From Anaerocolumna sp. AGMB13025 (GTDB lineage Bacteria > Bacillota > Clostridia > Lachnospirales > Lachnospiraceae): a DNA stretch of 64,000 nt. The notes under the pieces were generated by a model. It was not told the origin of the DNA, ran no database searches, and saw nothing but the letters and a program-made list of their open reading frames with translations. The stretch lies in the NCBI RefSeq assembly GCF_029689925.1, contig NZ_CP121445.1:3084501-3148500 (forward strand). Direction: 5' to 3'. This document shows, in pieces, positions 53,943 to 63,095 of this stretch (its first letter is position 1; each line of letters opens with the position of its first letter). A program made the translations under genes and the position numbers.

Positions 53943-54105
53943 AAAAACAGGATAGTTTTTTCAATGTCTTGATTTAAGTGTGTGCTAAAGCACACTGACG
54001 GGAGTAAATTGAAAAAACAGGATAGTTTTTTCAATGTCTTGATTTAAGTGTGTGCTAAAGCACACTGACGGGAGTAAATTGAAAAAAACAGGAGCAGTTT
54101 TTTCA
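53917..54105. repeat. 70-bp tandem repeat with two hairpins per unit
   Basis: Units start at 53917, 53987 and 54057 (third partial); the first two are essentially identical. Each carries GCACACTGACGGGAGTAAATTG, so the first unit includes the final codons and stop of sulfatase 4. Each full unit can form ATTGAAAAAAC / GTTTTTTCAAT and AGTGTGTGC / GCACACT hairpins. The third unit diverges (GGAGCAG in the loop) just before the RBS of sulfatase 5. Each unit also holds GGGAG followed by a TTG-started 12-codon frame. It may act as a multiplied attenuator or mRNA stabiliser; copy number is probably variable. Confidence 0.8.
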
Positions 54106-54127
54106 ATATCACAGATAGGAGTTTTGT

Positions 54128-55600
54128 ATGAAAGATATTTTGCTTTTTATGAGTGATCAGCATAGTCCTTTGTTTTCCGGGTGGGGGAGTGAGTTAGTAG
54201 ATACGCCTAATTTAATGCGTTTAAGAAGTGAGGGAACTTCATTTGAGGCTGCATACACTTCCTGTCCCCTTTGTGTTCCGGCAAGAATGTCAATGCTGTC
54301 AGGGCTTTTACCAGGAAAGACAGGAATTTTTACGAATAATGATACGTTAAGCAGCCAGATACCCTGCTTTACCCATGCCCTGACTGCGGCTGGCTATGAA
54401 ACGGTTTTAATTGGCCGGATGCACTTTATAGGGCCTGATCAGCGTCACGGATTTACAAAAAGGCTGGCTTTTGATATGACACCAACAGGTTGGAACAGAC
54501 CGGTGGAACAGCTCAAAAAGGAGCGGGGAGATTTTGTGCGGACATTTGGTGAACCCTGGTGTACGGATGTTGTAGGCGGCGGTGAATCTCCCGTATTGCA
54601 TTACGACGATCAGATTGTTGAGACGGCACTGGAATATTTAAGACAGGAGCACGAAAAGCCTCAGTTTATATTAGTTGGCACCTATGGACCTCATTTTCCG
54701 TATGTTGCCCCGGAGGAACTTTATCTGAAATATTTGGATAAAGCAGGAATACCTAATTTCTTTCATAATATTCCGCATTATATGCAGGATTTTGACCTCT
54801 TAAAAAATCACTGCAATCAAGAAGTGGATGAAAATACGGTGAAAGGTGTTTATGCTGCGTATTGTGGTATGATCGAACGGATGGACAGCCAGATTGGACA
54901 AGTCCGGGATGCCTTTTTATCCTATACACAAAAAAAGCAAAATGGACATATCTTTGGCTATCTTTCCGACCATGGTGATCAGGCTGGTGAAAGGAGGATA
55001 TTCGGAAAACAGACATTTTTTGAAAAATCCGTTAAAATACCAATGATTTTTGAGGGCACAGGTTTAAAAGCAGGTAAGAAAGTTCTATCGCCGGTTAGTA
55101 TTATGGATCTTGGACCTACGTTATGTGAGCTGGCGGGTACTGCTTTTTGTGAAGAAGCAGACGGAAAAAGTTTAAAAAATCTGTTAACTGAGGAAGAAAG
55201 CGAAGACTTTGAAAGGGTTATAATCAGCCAGTTTATAGATACTCACAAGGATAAAAATCAATACGGCATAATGATCCGCTACCGGGAATGTAAATACATC
55301 TCTTATCATGGACAGGAACGATTTGATTTATTGTTTGACTTAAAGAATGATCCGGATGAAACGGTTAACATAATAGAGAGTTTCCCTAAACTTAGGGAAT
55401 GGTTTATAAAAATAGCAGAGCATAATGGAAATCCGGAAGAAATAGAGTTGGAACAATTCAGACGGACCAGGAACCTGAACTGGTTCCGGTATTATGAGAA
55501 AGCCACTGGCTGGGAAGAAACAGAACGGTGGGCTGATAATCCGCCCAGCGCGCGGGGTGAACTTAAAATAACTGCGAATCACAGAATAAAGAGTAACTGA
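54128..55600 (+). CDS. Sulfatase 5, Cys-type (cytoplasmic)
   Basis: 490 residues. Active site CVPAR (49-53) in CPLCVPARMSMLSG. FMSDQH at the N-terminus and LSDHGDQAGERR late for metal binding. No signal peptide. Closest relative in the window is sulfatase 1 at 40102 (same order of motifs, same GGGESPVLHYD / GGGNSPTLEYD block), so the two are probable paralogues with related but not necessarily identical substrates. RBS AGGAG. The maturase gene follows 33 bases later. Confidence 0.92.
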   Translation: MKDILLFMSDQHSPLFSGWGSELVDTPNLMRLRSEGTSFEAAYTSCPLCVPARMSMLSGLLPGKTGIFTNNDTLSSQIPCFTHALTAAGYETVLIGRMHFIGPDQRHGFTKRLAFDMTPTGWNRPVEQLKKERGDFVRTFGEPWCTDVVGGGESPVLHYDDQIVETALEYLRQEHEKPQFILVGTYGPHFPYVAPEELYLKYLDKAGIPNFFHNIPHYMQDFDLLKNHCNQEVDENTVKGVYAAYCGMIERMDSQIGQVRDAFLSYTQKKQNGHIFGYLSDHGDQAGERRIFGKQTFFEKSVKIPMIFEGTGLKAGKKVLSPVSIMDLGPTLCELAGTAFCEEADGKSLKNLLTEEESEDFERVIISQFIDTHKDKNQYGIMIRYRECKYISYHGQERFDLLFDLKNDPDETVNIIESFPKLREWFIKIAEHNGNPEEIELEQFRRTRNLNWFRYYEKATGWEETERWADNPPSARGELKITANHRIKSN

Positions 55601-55633
55601 ATGTGTGGATTTTTAGCATAAAGGAGGGAAAAA

Positions 55634-56743
55634 GTGCCGCCTATCAGTGTATTAATTAAGCCATCATCAGGTAATTGTAACTTAAGATGTAAATATTGTT
55701 TTTACTATGATACCATGTCCAAACGGCAGAATCCTTCTTTTGGGTTTATGACCCATAGCACCCTGGAAGCTGTGATGAAAGAGGTATTAGCCTTTGCAGA
55801 AGGGGAATGCTCTATAGCCTATCAGGGAGGAGAACCGACTTTAATTGGTCTGGACTTTTATAAAATGTCAATGGAGCTGCAAGATAAATATAATGTGAAT
55901 AAAGTAAAAATTCATAATTCTATTCAGACAAACGGTTACTCAATGAACAAGGCCTGGGCCGAATTTTTTGTTAAACATCATTTCCTGGTTGGTTTGTCCC
56001 TTGACGGTATATCTAAAGTTCATGACTATTACAGAATAAATGACAGAGGTGAAGGAAGCTTTCATCAGGTAATGGAGACAATTAATCTGTTCAGAAAACA
56101 CGGGGTAGAATTTAATATTTTATCAGTTGTAACTGGTAAATCAGCTTTAGACATAAAACGCAATTATGAGTTCTATAAACGGCACGGTCTAAAATTTCTT
56201 CAATTTATTGCATGCCTTGATCCAATGGGAGAAGAACCGGGTAAAAGAGAATATTCTCTTACCCCGGAAGTCTACGGAGAATTTTTAATACAATTATTCC
56301 AGTTATGGTTTCAGGATTTACAAACGGGGGAACAGCCCTATATACGCCAATTTGAGAATTATATCTCCATTTTACTCGGGCTACCGCCAGAATCCTGTGA
56401 TATGCGGGGAACTTGCGGAAAACAGTATGTTGTCGAAGCAAACGGATCCGTTTATCCCTGCGATTTTTATGCAATGGAGCAGTATTGTATTGGTAATTTA
56501 TGTGAAAACAGTATACCAGAGATAGATGAGGCAAGAAAAAAGTCTGGCTTTCTCGAACAATCTCAGTCTCATCATGTAAGATGCAGGGTATGTAAGTATT
56601 ATTTCATATGCCGAAGCGGCTGCCGCAGAAACCGTCTGGACACAGAACCATATGAACAGTATTTCTGTAAATCTTATCAAATGTTCTTTGAAGCCTGCCT
56701 TCCAAAGATGTCTGAGATAGCGCTGCAAATACAAAGAAAATAA
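55634..56743 (+). CDS. Anaerobic sulfatase-maturating enzyme (radical SAM, anSME)
   Basis: 369 residues, GTG start with AGGAGGG six bases upstream. The radical SAM cluster CNLRCKYC (Cys15, 19, 22) is followed by YQGGEPTL (SAM binding). A SPASM domain at the C-terminus has several Cys (CGKQYVVEANGSVYPCDFY; CRVCKYYFICRSGC; YFCKSYQMFF) for two auxiliary [4Fe-4S] clusters. It oxidises the active-site Cys of sulfatases to formylglycine without oxygen. All five sulfatases here have Cys in CxPxR, so one maturase serves them all. Confidence 0.95.
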   Translation: MPPISVLIKPSSGNCNLRCKYCFYYDTMSKRQNPSFGFMTHSTLEAVMKEVLAFAEGECSIAYQGGEPTLIGLDFYKMSMELQDKYNVNKVKIHNSIQTNGYSMNKAWAEFFVKHHFLVGLSLDGISKVHDYYRINDRGEGSFHQVMETINLFRKHGVEFNILSVVTGKSALDIKRNYEFYKRHGLKFLQFIACLDPMGEEPGKREYSLTPEVYGEFLIQLFQLWFQDLQTGEQPYIRQFENYISILLGLPPESCDMRGTCGKQYVVEANGSVYPCDFYAMEQYCIGNLCENSIPEIDEARKKSGFLEQSQSHHVRCRVCKYYFICRSGCRRNRLDTEPYEQYFCKSYQMFFEACLPKMSEIALQIQRK

Positions 56744-56768
56744 TACAGTACAGATAGGAGAAACATAT

Positions 56769-57554
56769 ATGTATCTTATATTTTTCCTGATTTGCTTTAT
56801 TGCATCCGCTATTGGTGCAATTTGCGGAATAGGAGGGGGAATTATTATCAAGCCGGCACTGGATGCTTCTGGTGCAATGAGTGTGGCGGCAATTAGCTTT
56901 TTATCCGGTTGTACCGTGCTTTCTATGACCAGTTATACCGTTATCAGGACAAAGCTTGAAGGTGCCTCAAAGATTAATATGAAAACCGGAACACCGTTAG
57001 CGATTGGGGCCGCTTTTGGCGGGATAGCAGGAAAAGTATTATTTGAAGGTCTCTTGGCTGCATTTCCTGATAAAAGCAGGATTGGCGTCATTCAGTCAGT
57101 ATGTTTGTTAATCATTACAATTGGGACTTTAGGTTACGCTTTGAACCGGTCAGGTATTAAAACCTATCAAATGGAGAATATGCCGATCTGTTTAGTCTTA
57201 GGCAGTATATTAGGGCTTTTGTCTTCTTTCTTAGGAATTGGAGGTGGCCCTGTTAATCTGGTTATTTTATACTATTTCTTTTCCATGTCTACAAAGGTGG
57301 CAGCAGAAAATTCTTTATATATTATTTTGTTTTCACAGGTCACAAGTCTCGTAAGTACCTTATGTTCCGGGAATGTGCCCCGGTTCCAGCCTGGTTTGCT
57401 GATACTTATGATAGCGGCAGGTATTTCAGGCGGTATATGCGGAAGACTGATTAATAAAAAAATAAACGATAAGCTTGTAGATCATTTATCAGTTTTTATT
57501 ATGGTCGTCCTAATTGGTATCAATATATATAATATATGGAAATTTATTCATTGA
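56769..57554 (+). CDS. TauE/SafE family permease, putative sulfite/sulfate exporter
   Basis: 261 residues, about eight membrane segments in two homologous halves, with the family's paired motifs AIGAICGIGGGIIIKPAL near the N-terminus and LLSSFLGIGGGPVNLVI in the second half. TauE/SafE proteins move sulfite, sulfoacetate or similar anions. Here it lies 25 bases after the maturase gene, so the simplest role is exporting sulfate (or a product of it) released by cytoplasmic sulfatases. Last gene of the glycan locus. Confidence 0.88.
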   Translation: MYLIFFLICFIASAIGAICGIGGGIIIKPALDASGAMSVAAISFLSGCTVLSMTSYTVIRTKLEGASKINMKTGTPLAIGAAFGGIAGKVLFEGLLAAFPDKSRIGVIQSVCLLIITIGTLGYALNRSGIKTYQMENMPICLVLGSILGLLSSFLGIGGGPVNLVILYYFFSMSTKVAAENSLYIILFSQVTSLVSTLCSGNVPRFQPGLLILMIAAGISGGICGRLINKKINDKLVDHLSVFIMVVLIGINIYNIWKFIH

Positions 57555-57627
57555 CCTAAAATAAAATACATAAAAAACGAGTTATAAGGAATCTTAACAC
57601 CTTTACATTACAAAGGAGAAAAATGAT

Positions 57628-59754
57628 ATGTTAAAATTGGGAGCTAAGTATCAAGTTAAGGGGAAACAAAAAAATAGTCTAATAAAGGACAAAGATACAA
57701 AAGTTATAAGGAATGGTTTTACCTCAATGTTGCTTTCTGCATCCATACGGGTAAAGCTGATCGTTTCCTTTTTGGTTCCGATAATCTTTATTCTTATTCT
57801 TGGAGCAGCCTCTTTTAATAAAGCAGCCCAGGGAATTCGCAGCAGTTATGAGCAATCCGCCAGTCAGGCGGTTAATATGACAACCCAGTATTTAAAATTG
57901 GGGGTTAATTCCATAAAAACCTTATCCACTCAGTATATAAATGATAATGAAACAAATGAATATTTCTTTGGGTTTTACAGTCAAGATGCCTTGGAAAGTA
58001 GCAGTTTTCTCAGAAATCAGAATAGTTCTGCTATGACAAAAACCTCTTCGGATGATTTTATATCTAATATCAGTATCCTGTCCGATAAGGTGAACTCAAT
58101 AACTACTTTAAAGTCCCAGGCAGATCCTATCTGTGCAGGCTTTTTTGATACAGAGTTTGGCAGGAAGGTAAATGGTTCTAAAGATTCTTATTGGGTCGGA
58201 AGCAATACATATCTGGACGAAAAACTGGGAACAGATTCTGAGAGTTATTCCTTAAGACTAATCAGAAACTTTGCAGGAGCGGAAGCCTTGATTGTTATAG
58301 ATATGGATATCAGTGCGGTACAGGATATATTAAAAAGTATTAATTTTGATAAAACCGGTATCATTGGATTGGTGACAGGTGATGGAAAAGAGATAATTTC
58401 AGGTAGTCAGGATAAAAATAAAAAAGCCATATTTACGGATAAGGATTTTTATAAGAAGTCAGTCTCTTCTAAAGATACCAGTAAAGCATATTATGTAAAA
58501 ATTAATGGTAAAGAGAATTTATATATCTATTCTAAACTTGGAGATACGGGTGCCATGGTCTGTGCTGTCATACCAAAAAGTACCATCCTGGGTCAGGCGG
58601 ACGGTATTAAGAATCTTACCGTCATTATTGTGATTATAGCCTGTATCCTTGCGGTCTTTACCGGATTGTTTATTTCAACCGGTATTGACAAAACAATAAA
58701 AAGTATTATATCAAATTTAAAAAAGGCGGCAGGCGGCGACTTGACAGTAGATTTTAGTATGAAACGAAAGGATGAATTCAAGGTTCTGGCAGACGAAATC
58801 AATCATACTTTCTCTAATATGAAGTTGTTAATTGGTCAGGTAAAGGGTATGAGCGGTGACGTTTCCGTAGCTTCTACGGATGTTACAAAAACTTCCGAAG
58901 CATTTTTAAAGACAACCCAGGATATATCAACAGCTATGAATGATATTGAAAGAGGGGTCATGCAGCAGGCCGAGGATGCGGAGGAATGCTTAAAACAAAT
59001 GGATAAGCTCTCTAATAAGATTATGCAGATGAGTGAGAATACCGGTGAAATAGGAAAAATAGCAGAAGGTACCAAAAAACGTATTCAGGAAGGAACCGTA
59101 GTAACCGGAGAACTGACTTTGCAGACCAAGTCAACGATTTCGATTACAACGGATATTGTAAGGGGAATCGAAGAACTGAATCAGAAATCTATGTCAATTG
59201 ATTCAATTATTAATGTTATCAATGAAATTTCAAGCCAGACAAATCTTCTTTCACTGAATGCTTCCATTGAGGCTGCAAGAGCCGGTGAAGTGGGTAAGGG
59301 TTTTGCGGTTGTAGCAGATGAAATCAGAAAACTTGCTGAACAGACGAGACACTCGGTAAATGATATCAGAGACATAATAGAATCCATTCAAGGTAATACC
59401 ATGGAGCTTGTAAAATCGGCTAAAAGCGCTGAAAATGTATTAGTGCTTCAGGATATGGCAGTGAAGAATACGGCAGAATCCTATCAGGGTATAAATAATA
59501 GTGTAGATAATCTCATGATCCACTTAAAAAGTATCATAGAAAATGTAAATAACATAGAAGAAGCAAGGACAAGTACTTTGGGAGCCATTGAAAACATATC
59601 AGCAGTTCTGGAAGAAATAGCTGCATCCAGTAATAATGTGAATCAAATTTCAAGTAACCAGCTCCAGTCCGTGGAATCACTGAATCAATCGGCGGGTCAA
59701 TTGAATCAGAATTCAGAACAGCTGGTAATGGAAGTACAGCGGTTTACCGTATAG
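57628..59754 (+). CDS. Methyl-accepting chemotaxis protein
   Basis: 708 residues. A cytoplasmic basic N-terminus is followed by a membrane segment at about 45-63 ([18 protein letters not shown]), a dCache-like extracellular sensor (~65-325), a second membrane segment ([21 protein letters not shown]), HAMP, and the signalling domain with hairpin tip [21 protein letters not shown] and [25 protein letters not shown]. It follows the glycan locus and could sense a related ligand, but it has its own unit with a terminator behind it. Confidence 0.92.
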   Translation: MLKLGAKYQVKGKQKNSLIKDKDTKVIRNGFTSMLLSASIRVKLIVSFLVPIIFILILGAASFNKAAQGIRSSYEQSASQAVNMTTQYLKLGVNSIKTLSTQYINDNETNEYFFGFYSQDALESSSFLRNQNSSAMTKTSSDDFISNISILSDKVNSITTLKSQADPICAGFFDTEFGRKVNGSKDSYWVGSNTYLDEKLGTDSESYSLRLIRNFAGAEALIVIDMDISAVQDILKSINFDKTGIIGLVTGDGKEIISGSQDKNKKAIFTDKDFYKKSVSSKDTSKAYYVKINGKENLYIYSKLGDTGAMVCAVIPKSTILGQADGIKNLTVIIVIIACILAVFTGLFISTGIDKTIKSIISNLKKAAGGDLTVDFSMKRKDEFKVLADEINHTFSNMKLLIGQVKGMSGDVSVASTDVTKTSEAFLKTTQDISTAMNDIERGVMQQAEDAEECLKQMDKLSNKIMQMSENTGEIGKIAEGTKKRIQEGTVVTGELTLQTKSTISITTDIVRGIEELNQKSMSIDSIINVINEISSQTNLLSLNASIEAARAGEVGKGFAVVADEIRKLAEQTRHSVNDIRDIIESIQGNTMELVKSAKSAENVLVLQDMAVKNTAESYQGINNSVDNLMIHLKSIIENVNNIEEARTSTLGAIENISAVLEEIAASSNNVNQISSNQLQSVESLNQSAGQLNQNSEQLVMEVQRFTV

Positions 59755-59767
59755 GATTTCATTTAAT

Positions 59768-59814
59768 AAAAAGTTAAGGCGGTTTTTATTTAAAAGCGGC
59801 TTTAACTTTTTTTA
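59768..59814 (+). terminator. Rho-independent terminator after the chemoreceptor gene
   Basis: AAAAAGTTAA(A)GGC-type stem: AAAAGTTAAGGC pairs with GCTTTAACTTTT around a T/A-rich loop, ending in a long T run. Confidence 0.8.
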
Positions 59815-59860
59815 TTTTAACCGGATAGATGTGATAAAGTCACAGATAAAAAACTCGGAA

Positions 59861-59870
59861 CTGTTATAAT
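59861..59870 (+). promoter_or_regulatory. Extended -10 element for the membrane ferredoxin gene
   Basis: CTGTTATAAT, that is TGT before TATAAT (59865-59870). The -35 region (ACAGAT) is poor. Start codon about 85 bases downstream. Confidence 0.4.
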
Positions 59871-59954
59871 GATATAAAACAGTAGCAATAACCAATGTTT
59901 TTGTAACTTATATTAATAGGGTTATCTGCTAAACTATCAAATGGAGAGTGTGTT

Positions 59955-60614
59955 GTGAAGAAAGTATTTATATTCTGGAAGAAGTATTCGTTTATTCTGC
60001 TAATTGCATTTGTGACCTTAAGTTTGTTGGATCTGCGTTTTGCGTTACTGGCAATTATCTGTATGCTGGCACCTGCTGTTGTAGCTATCTTTAAAGGAAG
60101 ATACTGGTGCGGAAACCTCTGTCCAAGAGGCAATTTTTATGATAATATAATCAGTAAGATCAGTAACAATAAAAAGGTACCAAAGTTTTTAAAATCCCCT
60201 GGTTTCCGGGCATTTATGTTTTTATTTATGATGACGATGTTTACTTTGGGAATTAAAAAAAATTGGGGTAATCCTTATGGAATTGGAATGGTATTTTACC
60301 GTATCATAGTGATAACTACGATTGTAGGAGTTATATTATCCTTATTCTATAACAGTAGGACCTGGTGTAATTTCTGCCCCATGGGAACCTTAGCTTCGGT
60401 AATCTCAAAATTCAGAAAGAATAAAAAAGTTTTGCAAGTATCTTCTCATTGTGTTTCCTGTAAATTATGTGAGAAAAAATGCTCATTGGGTATCGTTCCT
60501 TATGAATACAAAGGAAATGCCTTAAGCCACCCAGATTGCATTCAGTGCGGAAAATGTGTTACAATATGTCCGAAAAATGCAATCGGATATGAAGTGACGG
60601 CTACCTGTAAATAA
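59955..60614 (+). CDS. NapH/CcoG-like membrane [4Fe-4S] protein
   Basis: 219 residues, GTG start after GGAGAG. Four or five membrane segments carry CGNLCPRGNFYD and CNFCPMGTLAS motifs in loops. The C-terminal cytoplasmic two-cluster ferredoxin domain has CVSCKLCEKKCSLG and CIQCGKCVTICPKNA. Such proteins pass electrons from quinol or ferredoxin across the membrane to periplasmic reductases (NapH, NosR, CcoG relatives). The CcdA-TlpA fusion follows 51 bases later. Together they may supply reductant to extracellular thiols. The flavinylated reductase at 6272 is another possible client elsewhere in the cell. Confidence 0.85.
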   Translation: MKKVFIFWKKYSFILLIAFVTLSLLDLRFALLAIICMLAPAVVAIFKGRYWCGNLCPRGNFYDNIISKISNNKKVPKFLKSPGFRAFMFLFMMTMFTLGIKKNWGNPYGIGMVFYRIIVITTIVGVILSLFYNSRTWCNFCPMGTLASVISKFRKNKKVLQVSSHCVSCKLCEKKCSLGIVPYEYKGNALSHPDCIQCGKCVTICPKNAIGYEVTATCK

Positions 60615-60665
60615 AGTGAAATTAATATACCTGTTAACCTTGATTAAAAAGATAGGAGATGAATT

Positions 60666-62084
60666 ATGTTTGTAAATATTGTGGTGTCCCAGCATGTAAG
60701 TTTTATCCTTGTATTTTTAGAGGGTATTCTATCCTTTTTTTCACCCTGCGTTATTCCCTTAATACCTGTTTATATGAGTTATTTGGCTGGTAATGCGAAA
60801 AAGGTGGGAGAAAATGGTGAGATTTTATATGGCCGGAAAAAAGTATTTCTCCACACAGTCTTTTTTGTAATTGGCATTTCCTTTGCTTTTTTCATCCTAG
60901 GTATGTCCTTTACGGTCCTTGGCAATTTTTTTAATCATAATAAAATCTTCTTTATCAGAGTCAGCGGAATATTAATCGTACTTTTAGGGCTGTTTCAGCT
61001 TGGTGTATTAGACTTTTCCTTTTTACAAAAAGAACGTAAGCTGCACCTTAATTTAACCGATAAAAAAGTCAATCCATTTATAGCACTTGTCCTTGGATTT
61101 ACCTTTAGCTTTGCCTGGACACCCTGTATTGGACCTGCACTTTCTTCTGTTCTGATTATGGCTTCCGGAGCGAAAACGGCGGTAACGGGATATCTGCTGG
61201 TGTTAATATATGCCCTGGGTTTTGTTCTGCCGTTTCTATTGCTTGGATTATTTACCACTCAGGCATTAGAGTTTTTAAAATCGAAACAAAAACTCCTTAA
61301 GTATACCATTAAGGCCGGTGGTATTATACTTATTCTTATGGGTATTATGACCTTTACCGGCTGGATGAATGGGGTTTCGAGTTATTTGAATTCTATCAGT
61401 AATAATCAACAGAGAGGTTCCCAAACAGATACTAACATTAAGGACGAGGGAGAAGCTTCAGGAGAAACAGATTCTTCTATGGATAATCAAAATACTGATA
61501 ATAATCAATCCGATACCGATACTGGTGTAACAGGGAATGATACCAGAGAAAATTCCTCAGAAGAAACATCAGATCGTACCTCGAACGAAACAGCAGAGGA
61601 TTCATCAACGGATGCCTCGGAAGCTGCACCGATTCCTGCCTTTGATTTTACTCTTAAGGATCAATACGGGGAGGAACACACTCTTTCTGATTACAAGGGA
61701 AAAGTTGTGTTTTTAAACTTCTGGGCGACCTGGTGTCCGCCTTGTAAAGAGGAGATGCCCCATATTGAAGAGTTGTATCAAGAATATAATTTAAATCAGG
61801 ATGAGGTGGTATTTTTAGGAGTAACGAATCCAAAGAGTGAGAAGTATCCTTATAACCAGGATGAAAAGAAAGAGGATATTATTTCATTCTTAGATAAGAA
61901 TGAGTATACCTTCCCAACGGTTTTTGATGAAACCGGGGAAATCTTACAAAATTACAGTATTACTGCCTTTCCGACTACATTTATGATTGATAAGGATGGT
62001 AATGTCTTTGGATATGTTCCGGGTAAAATGACAAAGGATATTATGAAGAATGTTATTGATCAAACGTTACAAGGAGCAAAATAG
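60666..62084 (+). CDS. CcdA-TlpA fusion (membrane thiol-disulfide transporter plus thioredoxin)
   Basis: 472 residues. Residues ~1-235 are a six-helix CcdA with both redox Cys sites (FFSPCVIPLIPVY; FAWTPCIGPALS). A ~80-residue linker rich in N, D, S, T and E follows. Residues ~325-470 are a TlpA/ResA thioredoxin with WATWCPPCKEE (Cys357/Cys360) and cis-Pro in AFPTTFMID. It moves electrons from cytoplasmic thioredoxin across the membrane and delivers them externally through its own tethered domain, a single-chain analogue of CcdA plus ResA or of DsbD. RBS GGAGATG. No c-type cytochrome gene is in the window, so the client is unknown. Confidence 0.9.
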   Translation: MFVNIVVSQHVSFILVFLEGILSFFSPCVIPLIPVYMSYLAGNAKKVGENGEILYGRKKVFLHTVFFVIGISFAFFILGMSFTVLGNFFNHNKIFFIRVSGILIVLLGLFQLGVLDFSFLQKERKLHLNLTDKKVNPFIALVLGFTFSFAWTPCIGPALSSVLIMASGAKTAVTGYLLVLIYALGFVLPFLLLGLFTTQALEFLKSKQKLLKYTIKAGGIILILMGIMTFTGWMNGVSSYLNSISNNQQRGSQTDTNIKDEGEASGETDSSMDNQNTDNNQSDTDTGVTGNDTRENSSEETSDRTSNETAEDSSTDASEAAPIPAFDFTLKDQYGEEHTLSDYKGKVVFLNFWATWCPPCKEEMPHIEELYQEYNLNQDEVVFLGVTNPKSEKYPYNQDEKKEDIISFLDKNEYTFPTVFDETGEILQNYSITAFPTTFMIDKDGNVFGYVPGKMTKDIMKNVIDQTLQGAK

Positions 62085-62270
62085 ATATGGTGTGAATGCT
62101 ACAATAAGAAAACCCTCCATTAAAACACCAGACTTTATATGAGTGTTAGGATAGAAGTATAGCACAAGTTATCAAGCGTACAATATAAGCAAAAAATTGG
62201 GAAAGTGATAAATACAATGACAACTTGCGCTCTAGTTCTGACTATAAATCGTCAACAGATGGGAGTTAAC

Positions 62271-63032
62271 ATGAACACCTACAAAACCTCTGAAATCGCA
62301 CGCCGTATTGGCATACACCCCAATACGGTGCGGCTCTATGAAGAACTTGAATTGATTTCAAAACCAGCACGCAAAGAAAATGGTTATCGCGTATTTACAG
62401 AATTTCATTTGGAGCAGATTAAATTTGCAAGAATATCTTTACAAGTAGAGGTACTGCAAAATGGACTAAGGAAACAGGCTATTACTATCATTAAAACTTC
62501 GGCTCTTGGGCATTTTGACAAGGCGATTTCTTTAGCGGAGCAGTATTTTCAGCAGATTAAAAATGAGCAGAAAGATGCTGAAGATGCCATTTTGATAACT
62601 GAGAATCTGTTATACCGGGATAATCAGGAAGAGGAGACCCTATATTTAACCAGAAAAGAAGCTGCCAATTATCTGCAACTCTCAATTGATGCTATAAGAA
62701 ATTGGGAAATGAACGGTTTGCTTACTGTTAAGCGGAAACAAAATGGTTACCGCATATATAATGGTGATGATATCCGCAGACTTAAAATTATACGCTGCCT
62801 GCGGAGGGCTAATTATTCTCTTTCAGCAATTTTGCGAATGCTTAATACCCTGACAGAAAATAAAGAAGTAAACCTGCGTCAGATCATTGATACTCCAAAG
62901 GACAAGGAAGATATTATTTCAGTATGCGATAAACTGATAACCTCCTTAAAGCAGGCAGAACAAAATGCAGCAGTCATGATCAAAATGCTGCAACAAATGA
63001 AAATTCAATTTAAAGAAAACCCTACACTTTAA
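62271..63032 (+). CDS. MerR family regulator with two DNA-binding domains
   Basis: 253 residues from ATG 62271 (GGGAG upstream). The first MerR helix-turn-helix is at about 3-75 (TSEIARRIGIHPNTVRLYEELE, NGYRVFTEFHLEQI). A second is at about 143-215 (LTRKEAANYLQLSIDAIRNWEM, NGYRIYNGDDIRRL). A coiled-coil lies after each. Two complete MerR heads in one chain are unusual; the protein could bind two half-sites as a monomer or bridge two operators. The ABC exporter genes directly downstream are the likely targets. Confidence 0.85.
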   Translation: MNTYKTSEIARRIGIHPNTVRLYEELELISKPARKENGYRVFTEFHLEQIKFARISLQVEVLQNGLRKQAITIIKTSALGHFDKAISLAEQYFQQIKNEQKDAEDAILITENLLYRDNQEEETLYLTRKEAANYLQLSIDAIRNWEMNGLLTVKRKQNGYRIYNGDDIRRLKIIRCLRRANYSLSAILRMLNTLTENKEVNLRQIIDTPKDKEDIISVCDKLITSLKQAEQNAAVMIKMLQQMKIQFKENPTL

Positions 63033-63062
63033 CACCAGACTTTGTTCTGGTGTTATTCTTTT
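63030..63062 (+). terminator. Hairpin between the MerR gene and the ABC exporter
   Basis: AACACCAGA / TCTGGTGTT with a short loop, followed by ATTCTTTTT. A partial match (AACACCAGACTTT, with a 3' GTGTT) occurs near 62120, before the MerR gene. Terminator or attenuator. Confidence 0.7.
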
Positions 63063-63095
63063 TATGCAAAGAAAAAAGCAGGAGGGAATAATGAC

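Noticed and set aside
53665..54034. Two minus-strand frames sharing the same N-terminus
   Set aside because: The shared start comes from the 70-bp tandem repeat; both overlap sulfatase 4 in antisense.
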